Part shown: in pieces, positions 54,490 through 62,887 of the stretch
How the letters are laid out: each line of letters starts with the position of its first letter
How positions within the stretch are numbered: the stretch's first letter is position 1
Assembly: GCA_963665575.2 (NCBI GenBank)
Contig: CAXXDW010000003.1
Span: 620,001-684,000 of the forward strand
Source of the DNA: Rariloculus sp963665575
GTDB lineage: Bacteria > Pseudomonadota > Gammaproteobacteria > Steroidobacterales > Rariloculaceae
Direction of reading: 5' to 3'
DNA: 64,000 nucleotides
Translations under genes and position numbers: made by a program
The notes under the pieces: generated by a model
What the model saw: the letters and a program-made list of their open reading frames with translations, nothing else
The model's database searches: none
Told to the model about the DNA's origin: nothing

Positions 54490-56223
54490 TCAATTCTGAG
54501 GCAGCGCAAATACCCAGACGACGCCGCCCTGCGGCACGATGGTCTCGGGATTGCCGAACAGCCCATCCACGCGGCGCTGCGAACCCGCGGCATCCACACC
54601 CCAGCCCGACTGCACGGCAATGTGCTGAACGCCGTCGATCGCGAACGACGATGGTACGCCGGTGATGCCGGAATTCAGCCGCGCCTGCCAGAGAATCTCG
54701 CCCGTTTCCCCATCGAAGGCGCGGAAGTAGCGATCGGCCGTACCGCCCAGGAATACGAGGCCGCCGGCCGTCGTCAGGATCGGCCCCCAGTTGCTGAACT
54801 CGCCAAACTCGTGCATCCAGACGCGCTCGCCGGTATTCAGATCCCAGGCCTGAAGCTCGCCGACGTGGTCTGCACCCTCGACAAGGCTCGTTTCCCTGAT
54901 ATCCGTGCCGACGAACTGCTGTCCGCGCCGGTACTCGACCTCCTCGCCGGCCATCGTCGTGCACAGGTTGTCGTTGGCCGGGATGTAGAAGAGCCCCGTG
55001 ACCGGGTTGTACGCCGCCGGCGGCCAGTTCTTGCCGCCGTGCAACGACGGGCAGAATGTCGCGGGCTTGTCGAGACCGGGTTTGCGCTCCATGTCGTATT
55101 CCGGTCGCCCCGTTTCCGAATCGAGACGCGAGAAAACATTGTGATTGACGTACGGCTCGGCATCGACGAAGCCGATACCGTCGGCGCGCCGCTCGAGCAG
55201 CCACAGGTAGCCGTTGCGCCCGGCATGCACGAGGCCGGGAACGGTCCGCCCGTCGCGCGTGATATCGATGAGCACCGGCGCGGAAACCTCGTCCCAGTCC
55301 CACGAGCCGTTCCAGTGGTACTGGTGATAGCCCGTAATCTCGCCGCCGCCGACATCGAAGGCGACGACCGAATTCGTGTAAAGATTGTCGCCGGGGCGAG
55401 CGTCGCCGATCCAGGGTCCGGGGTTCCCCGTGCCCCAGTAGGTCTGGTTGAGATCGGGGTCGTAGGTCCCGGTGACCCAGGTCGGCGCACCGCCCGTCTG
55501 CCATGTGTCGCCGGGCCAGGTGTCGTTGCCGAACTCGCCGGGGCCGGGGATGGTGTAGGACTTCCAGACTTCCTCGCCCGTCTCCGAATCGAGTGCTGCG
55601 ACGAAACCGCGGATGCCGCGCTCGCCGCCCGATACGCCGACCATGATCCGGCCATTGACGGCCAGCGGCGCCCCCGTCATGTAGTAGCCGCCGTTGTAGT
55701 CCTCGACGACCACCTCCCAGACGAGTTCGCCGGTCGCCGCATCGAGTGCGACGACGTTCGTGTCGGAGGTCGACATGTAGACCTTGTCACCGTAGAGGGC
55801 CACGCCTCGGTTGGTCGGATGGCCGAGACGGATGTCGAACGGCATCTGGCGGCGGTACTGCCAGAGCGTGTCGCCCGTGGCGGCATCGAGCGCGAGGATT
55901 GAATTGAGCGGCGTCGTGACGAACATGACGCCGTCGTTGACGACGGGCGGCGCCTGATGGCCCTCGGTCATGCCCGTGGATACGGTCCACACGGGCTCAA
56001 GCCCGGCAACGTTGTCCTTGTCGATCTGATCCAGCGGAGAGTAGCCCCAGCCGTCGTACGTGCGGCGGAACATGAGCCAGTTTCCGGGCTCGGGGTTCCT
56101 GAGGCGCTCATCGGTCACGGGACTGTAGTCCCCGACAAGCTGCGCCGCTCCTGGAGTCCAGACCGAGCCGAGCAGGAGCGCGCCGAGCGCGATGGAAAGT
56201 CCGCTGCGATGGTTCATGCGCAT
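54490..56223 (-). CDS. PQQ-dependent dehydrogenase without haem domain
   Basis: A 577-residue exported propeller protein, start ATG 56223 (AGGAGA just upstream; MNHRSG at 56219 is the alternative), signal peptide to PGAAQLV. Blades carry the usual docking repeats (ALDAATGDTLWQYRRQ, ALDAATGELVWEV). The vicinal Cys pair of the genes at 43420-47375 is absent. WDWDEVSAPVLID has the catalytic-type Asp. It follows the Rieske gene by 13 bases on the same strand, so the two are likely cotranscribed and may form an electron-transfer pair. Confidence 0.87.
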   Translation of the reverse strand: MRMNHRSGLSIALGALLLGSVWTPGAAQLVGDYSPVTDERLRNPEPGNWLMFRRTYDGWGYSPLDQIDKDNVAGLEPVWTVSTGMTEGHQAPPVVNDGVMFVTTPLNSILALDAATGDTLWQYRRQMPFDIRLGHPTNRGVALYGDKVYMSTSDTNVVALDAATGELVWEVVVEDYNGGYYMTGAPLAVNGRIMVGVSGGERGIRGFVAALDSETGEEVWKSYTIPGPGEFGNDTWPGDTWQTGGAPTWVTGTYDPDLNQTYWGTGNPGPWIGDARPGDNLYTNSVVAFDVGGGEITGYHQYHWNGSWDWDEVSAPVLIDITRDGRTVPGLVHAGRNGYLWLLERRADGIGFVDAEPYVNHNVFSRLDSETGRPEYDMERKPGLDKPATFCPSLHGGKNWPPAAYNPVTGLFYIPANDNLCTTMAGEEVEYRRGQQFVGTDIRETSLVEGADHVGELQAWDLNTGERVWMHEFGEFSNWGPILTTAGGLVFLGGTADRYFRAFDGETGEILWQARLNSGITGVPSSFAIDGVQHIAVQSGWGVDAAGSQRRVDGLFGNPETIVPQGGVVWVFALPQN

Positions 56224-56236
56224 GTCTCCTGAATGT

Positions 56237-56863
56237 TCATGTACCGAGCCCGCCGAGCGGGTCGAGCCCGGGCTGCTGAAAGCCGACGCGGCCTTCGAAT
56301 TCGCCGGCCACAGCCAGCATGCCGTCGACGAGTTTGAGCGGCAAGGCCGCGAGTTGCCACGGCGCGGGCCCTCCGACGACGCGGGCGCCATCGCTCGGGT
56401 CGAACTGCGACTCGTGGCACGGGCACTGAAAACGATTGGTTGACGTGTCCCAATCGGTGATGTCGCAGCCCGTGTGCGTGCATACGCCGGAGTAAGCGAC
56501 AATGCCATCGACCGCGCGAGCCCGCGTCTGCTCGGTCAGGCCCGCGCGATCGACGTGGACGAGCACGAGCTGGTTGAGGCGGGTACCGTTGCGGATCTCG
56601 CCGGTGAGCGGATCCATCGGGTAGGCGAACAGCTGTTCCGCGCCGAGTGCGAGGTCGTCGGGCGCAATCGCCACACCGGCCCGCTCCCCAAAAGCGAAGA
56701 CAAGCCGGTCGTTCTCGGCCGGGGGCATTGCCGCGCCGTCGGTACCCTGGGCTCTCGACGCGACGGGCAGCGCGAGCCCGAACGCACACAAGCCACGCAG
56801 AACGCGGCGGCGCTCGCCTGATCGAAGACTCCGTCGGCGGTACCTGTCTTGTTCGTCTGCCAC
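56237..56863 (-). CDS. Tat-exported Rieske [2Fe-2S] protein
   Basis: A 208-residue protein (GTG 56863). The N terminus has a twin-arginine signal (GERRRVLRGLCAFGLALPVA). The Rieske domain has C128-T-H130-x2-C133 and C147-P-C149-H150, giving two Cys/two His ligands and a disulfide as in high-potential Rieske proteins. It lacks cytochrome b or c1 partners, so it is not a bc1 subunit. Directly upstream of a haem-less PQQ dehydrogenase, it may take electrons from it in the periplasm. Confidence 0.85.
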   Translation of the reverse strand: MADEQDRYRRRSLRSGERRRVLRGLCAFGLALPVASRAQGTDGAAMPPAENDRLVFAFGERAGVAIAPDDLALGAEQLFAYPMDPLTGEIRNGTRLNQLVLVHVDRAGLTEQTRARAVDGIVAYSGVCTHTGCDITDWDTSTNRFQCPCHESQFDPSDGARVVGGPAPWQLAALPLKLVDGMLAVAGEFEGRVGFQQPGLDPLGGLGT

Positions 56864-57223
56864 CTGGCTTGTTCGCTTGTCCCCCGCGCTGCGACGATCG
56901 CACCGCGCGTGCAATTGTGCCGTGGCCACCGCTCCGCGTACAGCGGGCCTGCCAGACTGTGCCGGTGTCTCGCTGCCATGACCCCGACGATCGGGAACGG
57001 TTGCGGCGGGTTGCGATTCCACCGCGCGCCTGTGTGGCCTCAAGTCAGCAGTTGCGTACAATCCACCATTCCCGGTGGGAGAGTTCCGTCAGGGGCGCAG
57101 CACTTCAGGACTGCAATGGCAGCCCCGGCCCTTCGCCTCGGGAACTTGCTGAACCGTAATCCGGACAAACGACTTACAGCCGTGAGTGCCTGCCGCGTGG
57201 GCTCCACGCGCAAACCGCCAAAC
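56864..57223. other. Divergent intergenic region, Rieske/START genes
   Basis: About 360 bases between the minus-strand Rieske gene and the plus-strand START-domain gene. Open frames run into it from both sides but without ribosome sites or domain support. Promoters for both genes should lie here; TACAAT at 57057-57062 is a possible -10 box for the plus-strand gene with a poor -35. Confidence 0.4.
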
Positions 57224-57937
57224 ATGAAAGGAACGACCAGAACACTTCTCGCGCCCATGGCGGCACTGGCCCTGCTCGCCGCGTCCCCGGCGCCCGGCCA
57301 GGACTGGACGCTGGTGAGGGAGGACTCGCGCCGCGACATCGTCATCTATGAACGCGCGCGGCCGGACGGCTACCTGGAGTTTCGCGGGGTGACCCACGTC
57401 GAAAGCCGGCTCAGTGCCTTCGTGGCGTTGTTCGAGGACTTCGAAGCCATGCCGGACTGGCTCTACCGGACCCGCGAGATCATACCGGTGGAGGTGATCA
57501 GCGATACGGAGAGCTACTGGTATTCGATCAATTCGATGCCCTTTCCAATGCGGGACCGCGACATCGTCCTGCATTCCCGCATGGACCAGGATCCGGAAAC
57601 GTACGTGCTGACGGTACTGGCCGTCGGCGACCCCGACTACCGCCCGGAGGACGAGCGCTACATCAGGATGCCCGTGATCGAATCTTCATGGACATTCATC
57701 CCGCTGTCGGACGGCCGCGTGCAGATCGAGTTCAGCGGCTTTGCCGACCCCGGCGGCGGAATGTCGTCCGGGCTACTCGGCAGGTTTCAGGAGATATTCA
57801 TCGGGCAAGCGCCCTACCGGAGTCTGCGCGGACTGAAAGAAGTCATCGGCGACCCGAAGTACCAGTCCGCACAGTTTTCCTTCGTTGAGGAACCCCCGGC
57901 CAGCGACTCCAACGCGGCCGGCGACCCGGACGGTTGA
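57224..57937 (+). CDS. Exported START-domain (SRPBCC) protein
   Basis: A 237-residue protein, ATG 57224, signal peptide to SPAPGQD. The body is a START/Bet-v1-type ligand-binding fold with VTHVESRLSAFVALFEDFEA and INSMPFPMRDRDIVLHSRM, as in StAR-like bacterial proteins that bind lipids or other hydrophobic ligands. It probably acts in the periplasm. The end overlaps the 5' region of def by four bases if the longer def frame is used, so the two are likely one transcript, an unusual pair. Confidence 0.8.
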   Translation: MKGTTRTLLAPMAALALLAASPAPGQDWTLVREDSRRDIVIYERARPDGYLEFRGVTHVESRLSAFVALFEDFEAMPDWLYRTREIIPVEVISDTESYWYSINSMPFPMRDRDIVLHSRMDQDPETYVLTVLAVGDPDYRPEDERYIRMPVIESSWTFIPLSDGRVQIEFSGFADPGGGMSSGLLGRFQEIFIGQAPYRSLRGLKEVIGDPKYQSAQFSFVEEPPASDSNAAGDPDG

Positions 57938-57948
57938 GGGCCGAGGCG

Positions 57949-58506
57949 ATGGCAGTAAGAAAGGTCGTCCGCATGGGCCACCCGGTGCTGCGTGAGCCGG
58001 CCCGCCCGCTTGAGCCCGACGAAATCGGCAGCGAGGCGATGCGCAGGCTCCTCGCGGACATGGTCGACACGCTGCACGACTACGGCGGCATCGGGCTCGC
58101 CGCGCCGCAGGTCGCCGAGTCAATTCGACTCGCGATCATCGAGATCCCCGGGGGACCGACCCGCTACGGCGACATTCCAGTCATGCCCCTGACCGCGTTC
58201 ATCAATCCCGAAATCGAGGTCGTCGACCCTGCGACCGAGGGCTACTGGGAGGGCTGCCTCTCGCTCCCGGGCCTGCGCGGCTTCGTCGAGCGCCCGCAGC
58301 ACGTCAGGGTCCGCTACACGACCGAGGAAGGCGGCAGCGGCGAACTCGAACTCAAGGGCTTTCTCGCAACGGTCTTCCAGCACGAGTTCGACCATCTCGA
58401 CGGCAAGCTCTACGTCGACAGGATCACCGACTCGAAACTATTGAGCTTCGAGGAGGAGTATCTGCGCTACCTCGCGCCGCGCGAGGCGCCTCACGCTGAT
58501 CTCTGA
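57949..58506 (+). CDS. def: Peptide deformylase
   Basis: A 185-residue metalloenzyme, ATG 57949 (MAVRKVVRMGHPVL). The three family boxes are complete: GGIGLAAPQ (46-54), EGCLSLPG and QHEFDHLDG, which supply Cys, two His and the Glu. It removes the formyl group from new proteins. Def genes usually sit with fmt; here it follows a START-domain gene instead, so it may be a second copy in the genome. Confidence 0.95.
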   Translation: MAVRKVVRMGHPVLREPARPLEPDEIGSEAMRRLLADMVDTLHDYGGIGLAAPQVAESIRLAIIEIPGGPTRYGDIPVMPLTAFINPEIEVVDPATEGYWEGCLSLPGLRGFVERPQHVRVRYTTEEGGSGELELKGFLATVFQHEFDHLDGKLYVDRITDSKLLSFEEEYLRYLAPREAPHADL

Positions 58507-58930
58507 CGGCCCGACGGACTGCCAAACCGACACTCTTACTCTCCCGAATTGCCGCAAACGCAAGGGGAGGCGCACTACCGCTTGCTTGAGACCCTCGCGC
58601 GCAGGGATGCGCGCGCGGAGCGTACAGGGATGTATTTACCGCGTGTCTCAAGCAAGCGGTAGTGCGCCTCCCCGTCAACGAAACTGACTCAGCACCCCTC
58701 GATCAATCGAGTCCCTCGTCCGCAGGGATGCGCGCGCGGAGCCCACAGGGACATTTCTACCGCGTGTCTCAAGCAAGCGGTAGTGCGCCTCCCGGTCAAC
58801 GAAACTGACTCAGTACCCCTCGACCAATTGAGTCCCTAGTCCGCAGAGATGCGGGCGCGGAGCCCACAGGGATGTATCTACCGCGTGTCTCAAGCAAGCG
58901 GCAGTGCGCCTCCCCGTCAACGGAACTGAC
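58507..58930. repeat. 121-bp tandem repeat array between convergent genes
   Basis: Three copies of a 121-bp unit run to the end of the next gene; the same base pattern recurs at 58646, 58767 and 58888, and GCAG(G/A)GATGCG at 58601, 58722 and 58843. The last copy contains the 3' end and stop of the minus-strand gene at 58931. Left of the array, 58564-58591 is a perfect 28-bp inverted copy of 58646-58673. No open frame of note lies within. Confidence 0.85.
58564..58673. terminator. Candidate hairpin from 28-bp inverted repeat
   Basis: Arms at 58564-58591 and 58646-58673 are perfect inverted copies with a 54-base loop. The structure lies about 60 bases after the def stop and in the shared 3' region of two convergent genes, so it could end transcription in both directions. 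Inference. Confidence 0.45.
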
Positions 58931-60184
58931 TCAGTACCCCCAGTCGCTCTCGTGATCGATGAGCACGAGGCCCACGGTGTTGGTGCTGCTCTGGTGAATC
59001 ACGAGATCCCCGTCATGCGTCGCCCGCATGTGGCGGATGATGCCGATGCCCGAGGGAATGGCCCAGCTCTGGAACTGCTCGGTCGCGGGATCGAAGCGCA
59101 CGAGCGCGTCCGGCCGCTGATCGGATTCGTTGAACCAGATGATGTCGTCGATGATCTCGATCGCGTAGGGATGCGAGGTCGGACCGCTCGGCGTGAGCCA
59201 CTCCGTGGTCTGGCCGGTCACCGGATCGAGCCGGCCGAGATAGCCGCGCCCGGAGTCCACGTACCAGATCGTGTCATTGCTGTCGATCGCGAGACGCCTG
59301 ATGTACCAATTGCCGTGGTGCGAGTCCGGATCCGGGTCGGGCGTCGCGAACTCCACGATCTCCCAGGAATCCGGATCGACACGGGCGATCTTGGGTGCGC
59401 CCCGATAAGCGATCCAGAGCATGCCGTTGGAGTCTTCCTTTATGCCGTAAGGCCGGGCGCTCTCGGTCGGCATGTCGGTCAGCCGTACGTCGCCGGTATC
59501 CGGAACGAGCCGGCCAAGCATGTTGCTGTTCTGGATCGTGAACCAGATGTCGCCGTTGTTCGTGACGACCGGCGTGTGGGGATCGCGCGCGGCGGGGTCA
59601 GGCATCGGGTAGACCGTAATCTCGCCCGTCTCCGGGTCGAGCATGCCCATCGTGCCGTTGCCGTTGCCCGTGTACCAGATGTTGCCCTCGGCGTCGTCGA
59701 TGATGCTGTGCGGACGAGCATCCGGAGCGAGCGGCCACTCGGTCATCTCGCCAGTCTCGGGGTCAAGACGACCGACCAGGCTGCCGTACATCCCGGCCCA
59801 GAAGATCATGCCGTCGGGCGTCATGAGCGGATCGCGGGGCCGCTGCCCGAGTGTCGGGACGTCCCACTCGAGGAACGTGATCTTGGTGTCGCCGGCCACG
59901 AGCGTCGGGCGGCGGTCGTATTTCTCGGGGAAGTTGGCGGCGAGGTATTGCGTGATGTTGCCGGCCAACGGTTCGTCGAGGTCGATCATCTTGGTGATCA
60001 GGTGACTCCAGCGTTCGTGCGTGTAGCCGGCCGAAGTCGTGATGAGACTGGTGTCGTGACAGGCCACGCAGGCGGCTTCGACGAGTTCCCTGCCCTGCCC
60101 GTCGGGCAGTTCCTCCTGTGCGTGCAGCGGCAGGCAGACGCAAAGGACAGCGGCTCTCGGCAGATGGCGAATCAAGGTGTGCAT
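58931..60184 (-). CDS. Exported cytochrome c/Vgb-like beta-propeller protein
   Basis: A 417-residue protein, ATG 60184 with GGGAGAG upstream and a signal peptide to LHAQEE. An N-terminal haem c domain (C-VA-CH in VEAACVACHDTS) is followed by a six- to seven-bladed propeller of virginiamycin-B-lyase/SMP-30 type with repeated GxxW(Y/F) blades (EGNIWYTGNGNG, NGDIWFTIQNSN, NDTIWYVDSGRG). The combination suggests a periplasmic oxidoreductase or lyase; no antibiotic role is implied. Its 3' end is repeated in the tandem array that follows. Confidence 0.82.
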   Translation of the reverse strand: MHTLIRHLPRAAVLCVCLPLHAQEELPDGQGRELVEAACVACHDTSLITTSAGYTHERWSHLITKMIDLDEPLAGNITQYLAANFPEKYDRRPTLVAGDTKITFLEWDVPTLGQRPRDPLMTPDGMIFWAGMYGSLVGRLDPETGEMTEWPLAPDARPHSIIDDAEGNIWYTGNGNGTMGMLDPETGEITVYPMPDPAARDPHTPVVTNNGDIWFTIQNSNMLGRLVPDTGDVRLTDMPTESARPYGIKEDSNGMLWIAYRGAPKIARVDPDSWEIVEFATPDPDPDSHHGNWYIRRLAIDSNDTIWYVDSGRGYLGRLDPVTGQTTEWLTPSGPTSHPYAIEIIDDIIWFNESDQRPDALVRFDPATEQFQSWAIPSGIGIIRHMRATHDGDLVIHQSSTNTVGLVLIDHESDWGY

Positions 60185-60317
60185 GTGCTTCTCTCCCGGA
60201 TCGAGGCCCGTGGCAGACCTGCTGGCAACTCGCGCCCTGTCAGGCGAGCGCCTCGCCGGCCTCCATGCGACGCGGGTCTTGCCGCGGGCTGCTGGCTGTT
60301 GATGACGGGGGCTATTG

Positions 60318-60323
60318 TATACT
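60318..60323 (+). promoter_or_regulatory. Candidate -10 box for the potA-like operon
   Basis: TATACT lies about 100 bases before the potA-like start, in the short region between divergent genes. No good -35 box is at the right distance, so the call is weak. Confidence 0.25.
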
Positions 60324-60423
60324 CCCGCTCCCTGAATGGTCGCTGTCCGGCCTCTCTTGCCGACGCGAAATGCGGCGCGGTTGGCAGCGGGAAACGGATT
60401 CACCGGCCTGCACCCGCAAATGC

Positions 60424-61632
60424 ATGCCCCTGGAGGGTCGATTGCAGTCCACGGCCGACGCTTTCGTCGAGTTCTTGAACGTCGGCAAGAGCTACGACGG
60501 GCAGACGCTCGCCGTCGAGGATTTCAGCCTGCGTATCCCGCAAGGCGAATTCGTCACCCTGCTCGGTCCGTCCGGCTGCGGCAAGACCACCTGCCTGAAG
60601 ATGCTGGCCGGTTTCGAACACCCGACGGCCGGCGAGATCTTCCTCAAGGGCCGGCCGGTCGGCCAGATCAAGGCGCACAAACGCAATATCGGCGTGGTTT
60701 TCCAGCAGTACGCGCTCTTTCCACACATGACCGTCGCGGAAAACCTCGCGTTTCCCCTGCAGGCGCGGCGCGTGCCGGCGCGGCAGGTCGCAAGGAGCGT
60801 GGCACGCGCGCTCGACATGGTTCAGCTCAGCGACTTCGGCGACCGTATGCCCGGGCAGATGTCCGGCGGACAGCAACAGCGCGCAGCAATCGCCAGAGCA
60901 CTCGTGTTCGAGCCCGACATCGTGCTCATGGACGAGCCGCTCGGAGCGCTCGACCGCCGCCTGCGCGAAGAGATGCAGTACGAGATCCGTCGCCTGCAGC
61001 AGCGGCTCGGCGTCACGATGCTGTACGTGACCCACGATCAGGGCGAGGCGATGGCGATGTCCGACCGCGTGGCGGTCATGAGCGACGGCAGGATTCAGCA
61101 GATCGCGTCGCCCGAAGTGCTTTACGAAGAACCCGAACGCGTATTTGTCGCCACCTTCATCGGCGAGAACAACCTGCTCGACGGCCGCGTCGTGGAGTGG
61201 ACGCCGGGGCGCTGCAAGGTGGATGTCGGCAACGGCTCGAGTGCCGAGGCCCTGGTGCAGGCCTTTCCTGTTGCGGTCGACGGACCGGGTCAGCCGACCA
61301 AGCTCGCCATTCGCCCGGAGCGGATCGAGCTCAACCCGGCGCCCGGCCGCTATTCCAACGTGTTCGAGGCGAAGGTACTCGACATGATTTTCATGGGCGA
61401 CCACCTGCGCCTGCACCTGGAACTGCTGGGCCGCTCGCCGTTCATCGTGAAGATTCCGAATATCGTCGGTCACGGGGCCGTGCTCCCGGGAGACACGGTG
61501 AAGCTCGGCTGGCTCGTGACCGACTGCAGGGCGCTGGATGCCGCTGGCTCCGCAATCGCAGACGGCGCAATACTGGCTCCGGATCCGGTAGCGCTCGCGA
61601 ACCCGGCGGAGACGGCGCCGGAGCACGCCTGA
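60424..61632 (+). CDS. potA: Polyamine-type ABC transporter ATP-binding protein
   Basis: An ATPase of about 402 residues. Two starts are possible: ATG 60424, or TTG 60442 which has a good GGAGGG four bases upstream. Walker A GPSGCGKTT, Q-loop VVFQQYALFPHMTVAENL, signature MSGGQQQRAAIARAL and Walker B VLMDEPLGALD are complete, followed by a C-terminal TOBE domain (LAIRPERIELNP). It is of the PotA/spermidine-putrescine type. Two permease genes follow; the binding protein is not in view. Confidence 0.92.
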   Translation: MPLEGRLQSTADAFVEFLNVGKSYDGQTLAVEDFSLRIPQGEFVTLLGPSGCGKTTCLKMLAGFEHPTAGEIFLKGRPVGQIKAHKRNIGVVFQQYALFPHMTVAENLAFPLQARRVPARQVARSVARALDMVQLSDFGDRMPGQMSGGQQQRAAIARALVFEPDIVLMDEPLGALDRRLREEMQYEIRRLQQRLGVTMLYVTHDQGEAMAMSDRVAVMSDGRIQQIASPEVLYEEPERVFVATFIGENNLLDGRVVEWTPGRCKVDVGNGSSAEALVQAFPVAVDGPGQPTKLAIRPERIELNPAPGRYSNVFEAKVLDMIFMGDHLRLHLELLGRSPFIVKIPNIVGHGAVLPGDTVKLGWLVTDCRALDAAGSAIADGAILAPDPVALANPAETAPEHA

Positions 61633-61672
61633 ACGGCGGCCGCATGAGTCAGGTTAATCGACGCGGCTCACG

Positions 61673-62887
61673 GTGAGCACGGACACGGCACAACGCGCCC
61701 ACCGCAGAACGCGTGTCAACACACTCCTGTTGACGGCGCCGCTGCTTGCGTTCATTGCCGTCACCTTCGTGGCACCCATCATCAGCATGATGACGCGCGG
61801 GGTCTACGATCCCACCGTCCACGACATCATGCCGGAGACCGTTGCGGCGCTGAGGACCTGGGACCGCCAGGGGCTCCCGCCCGAAGAGGTCTACGCCGCG
61901 GCGGCGCGCGAACTCACGATCGCCCGCGAAGAGCGTACGATCGGCCAGCTCGCCACACGACTCAATCGGCAGGCCGCGGGTCTTCGCAGCGTCATCACGC
62001 GCACCGGCCGCGGGCTCAGCCGGGGCGCCGACCCCCCCTGGTCGGAATCGCTTCCCGCCATCCATGAAGGCTGGGCGGAGCGTGAAGTCTGGGACACGCT
62101 GCTGCTGACCGGGGACCGCCTGACTGGCGACTACTACCTCAATGCCCTGGATCTGCAGCGCACGGTCGACGGCGATATCCAACGGCAGCCGGAATCGCGC
62201 CGCGTCTACGTGGATCTCTTCATCCGCACGATCGGCGTGAGCCTGACCGTGACGCTGCTGTGTCTTGCGATCGGATATCCGCTCGCTGGATTCATCGCTC
62301 ACGCTCCGCCGCGCCGCGGGCGCCTCCTGCTGACCCTTGTGCTGTTGCCGTTCTGGACTTCCCTGCTCGTACGCACGACGTCGTGGATCGTGCTGCTGCA
62401 GCAACAGGGGGTCGTGAACGACCTGCTCGTCTGGTTGGGGCTGGTTCCCGACGCGGAGCGCCTGACGCTCGTCTACAACATGACCGGCACCCTCGTGGCG
62501 ATGACCCACGTGCTGCTGCCGTTCATGGTGCTGCCGCTTTATTCGGTCATGAGAGGGATTCCGATCGTGCAGATGCAGGCCGCGGCATCGCTCGGAGCGA
62601 CCTGGCCGCGCGCCTTCGCGCGCGTCTACCTGCCGCAGTCGATGCCGGGCATCGGCGCGGGTTGCCTGCTTGTCTTCATTCTCGCGATCGGCTACTACAT
62701 CACGCCCGCGCTCGTCGGCGGACAGAGCGGTCAGCTCATCTCGAACCTGATCGCCTACCACATCCAGACATCGCTGAACTGGGGGCTCGGCGCCGCGCTC
62801 GGCACGATCCTCTTCATCGCGGTGCTGCTGCTCTTCGTGGTGTACGACCGCGTGCTCGGCCTCGACCGCATGAAGCTCGGCGCATGA
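61673..62887 (+). CDS. potB: Polyamine-type ABC transporter permease (PotB-like, with insertion)
   Basis: A 404-residue inner-membrane permease, GTG start. After the first helix (LLLTAPLLAFIAVTFVAPI) there is an unusual polar stretch of about 130 residues, then five further helices with the EAA loop (QAAASLGATWPRAFARVYLP). The usual PotB is ~285 residues, so the extra part is an inserted periplasmic region. It may modify binding-protein docking. It overlaps the next permease by four bases. Confidence 0.9.
   Translation: MSTDTAQRAHRRTRVNTLLLTAPLLAFIAVTFVAPIISMMTRGVYDPTVHDIMPETVAALRTWDRQGLPPEEVYAAAARELTIAREERTIGQLATRLNRQAAGLRSVITRTGRGLSRGADPPWSESLPAIHEGWAEREVWDTLLLTGDRLTGDYYLNALDLQRTVDGDIQRQPESRRVYVDLFIRTIGVSLTVTLLCLAIGYPLAGFIAHAPPRRGRLLLTLVLLPFWTSLLVRTTSWIVLLQQQGVVNDLLVWLGLVPDAERLTLVYNMTGTLVAMTHVLLPFMVLPLYSVMRGIPIVQMQAAASLGATWPRAFARVYLPQSMPGIGAGCLLVFILAIGYYITPALVGGQSGQLISNLIAYHIQTSLNWGLGAALGTILFIAVLLLFVVYDRVLGLDRMKLGA

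Noticed and set aside
58595..58938. CRISPR-like array
   Set aside because: Units are 121 bp and contiguous, without unique spacers, and no cas genes are near.
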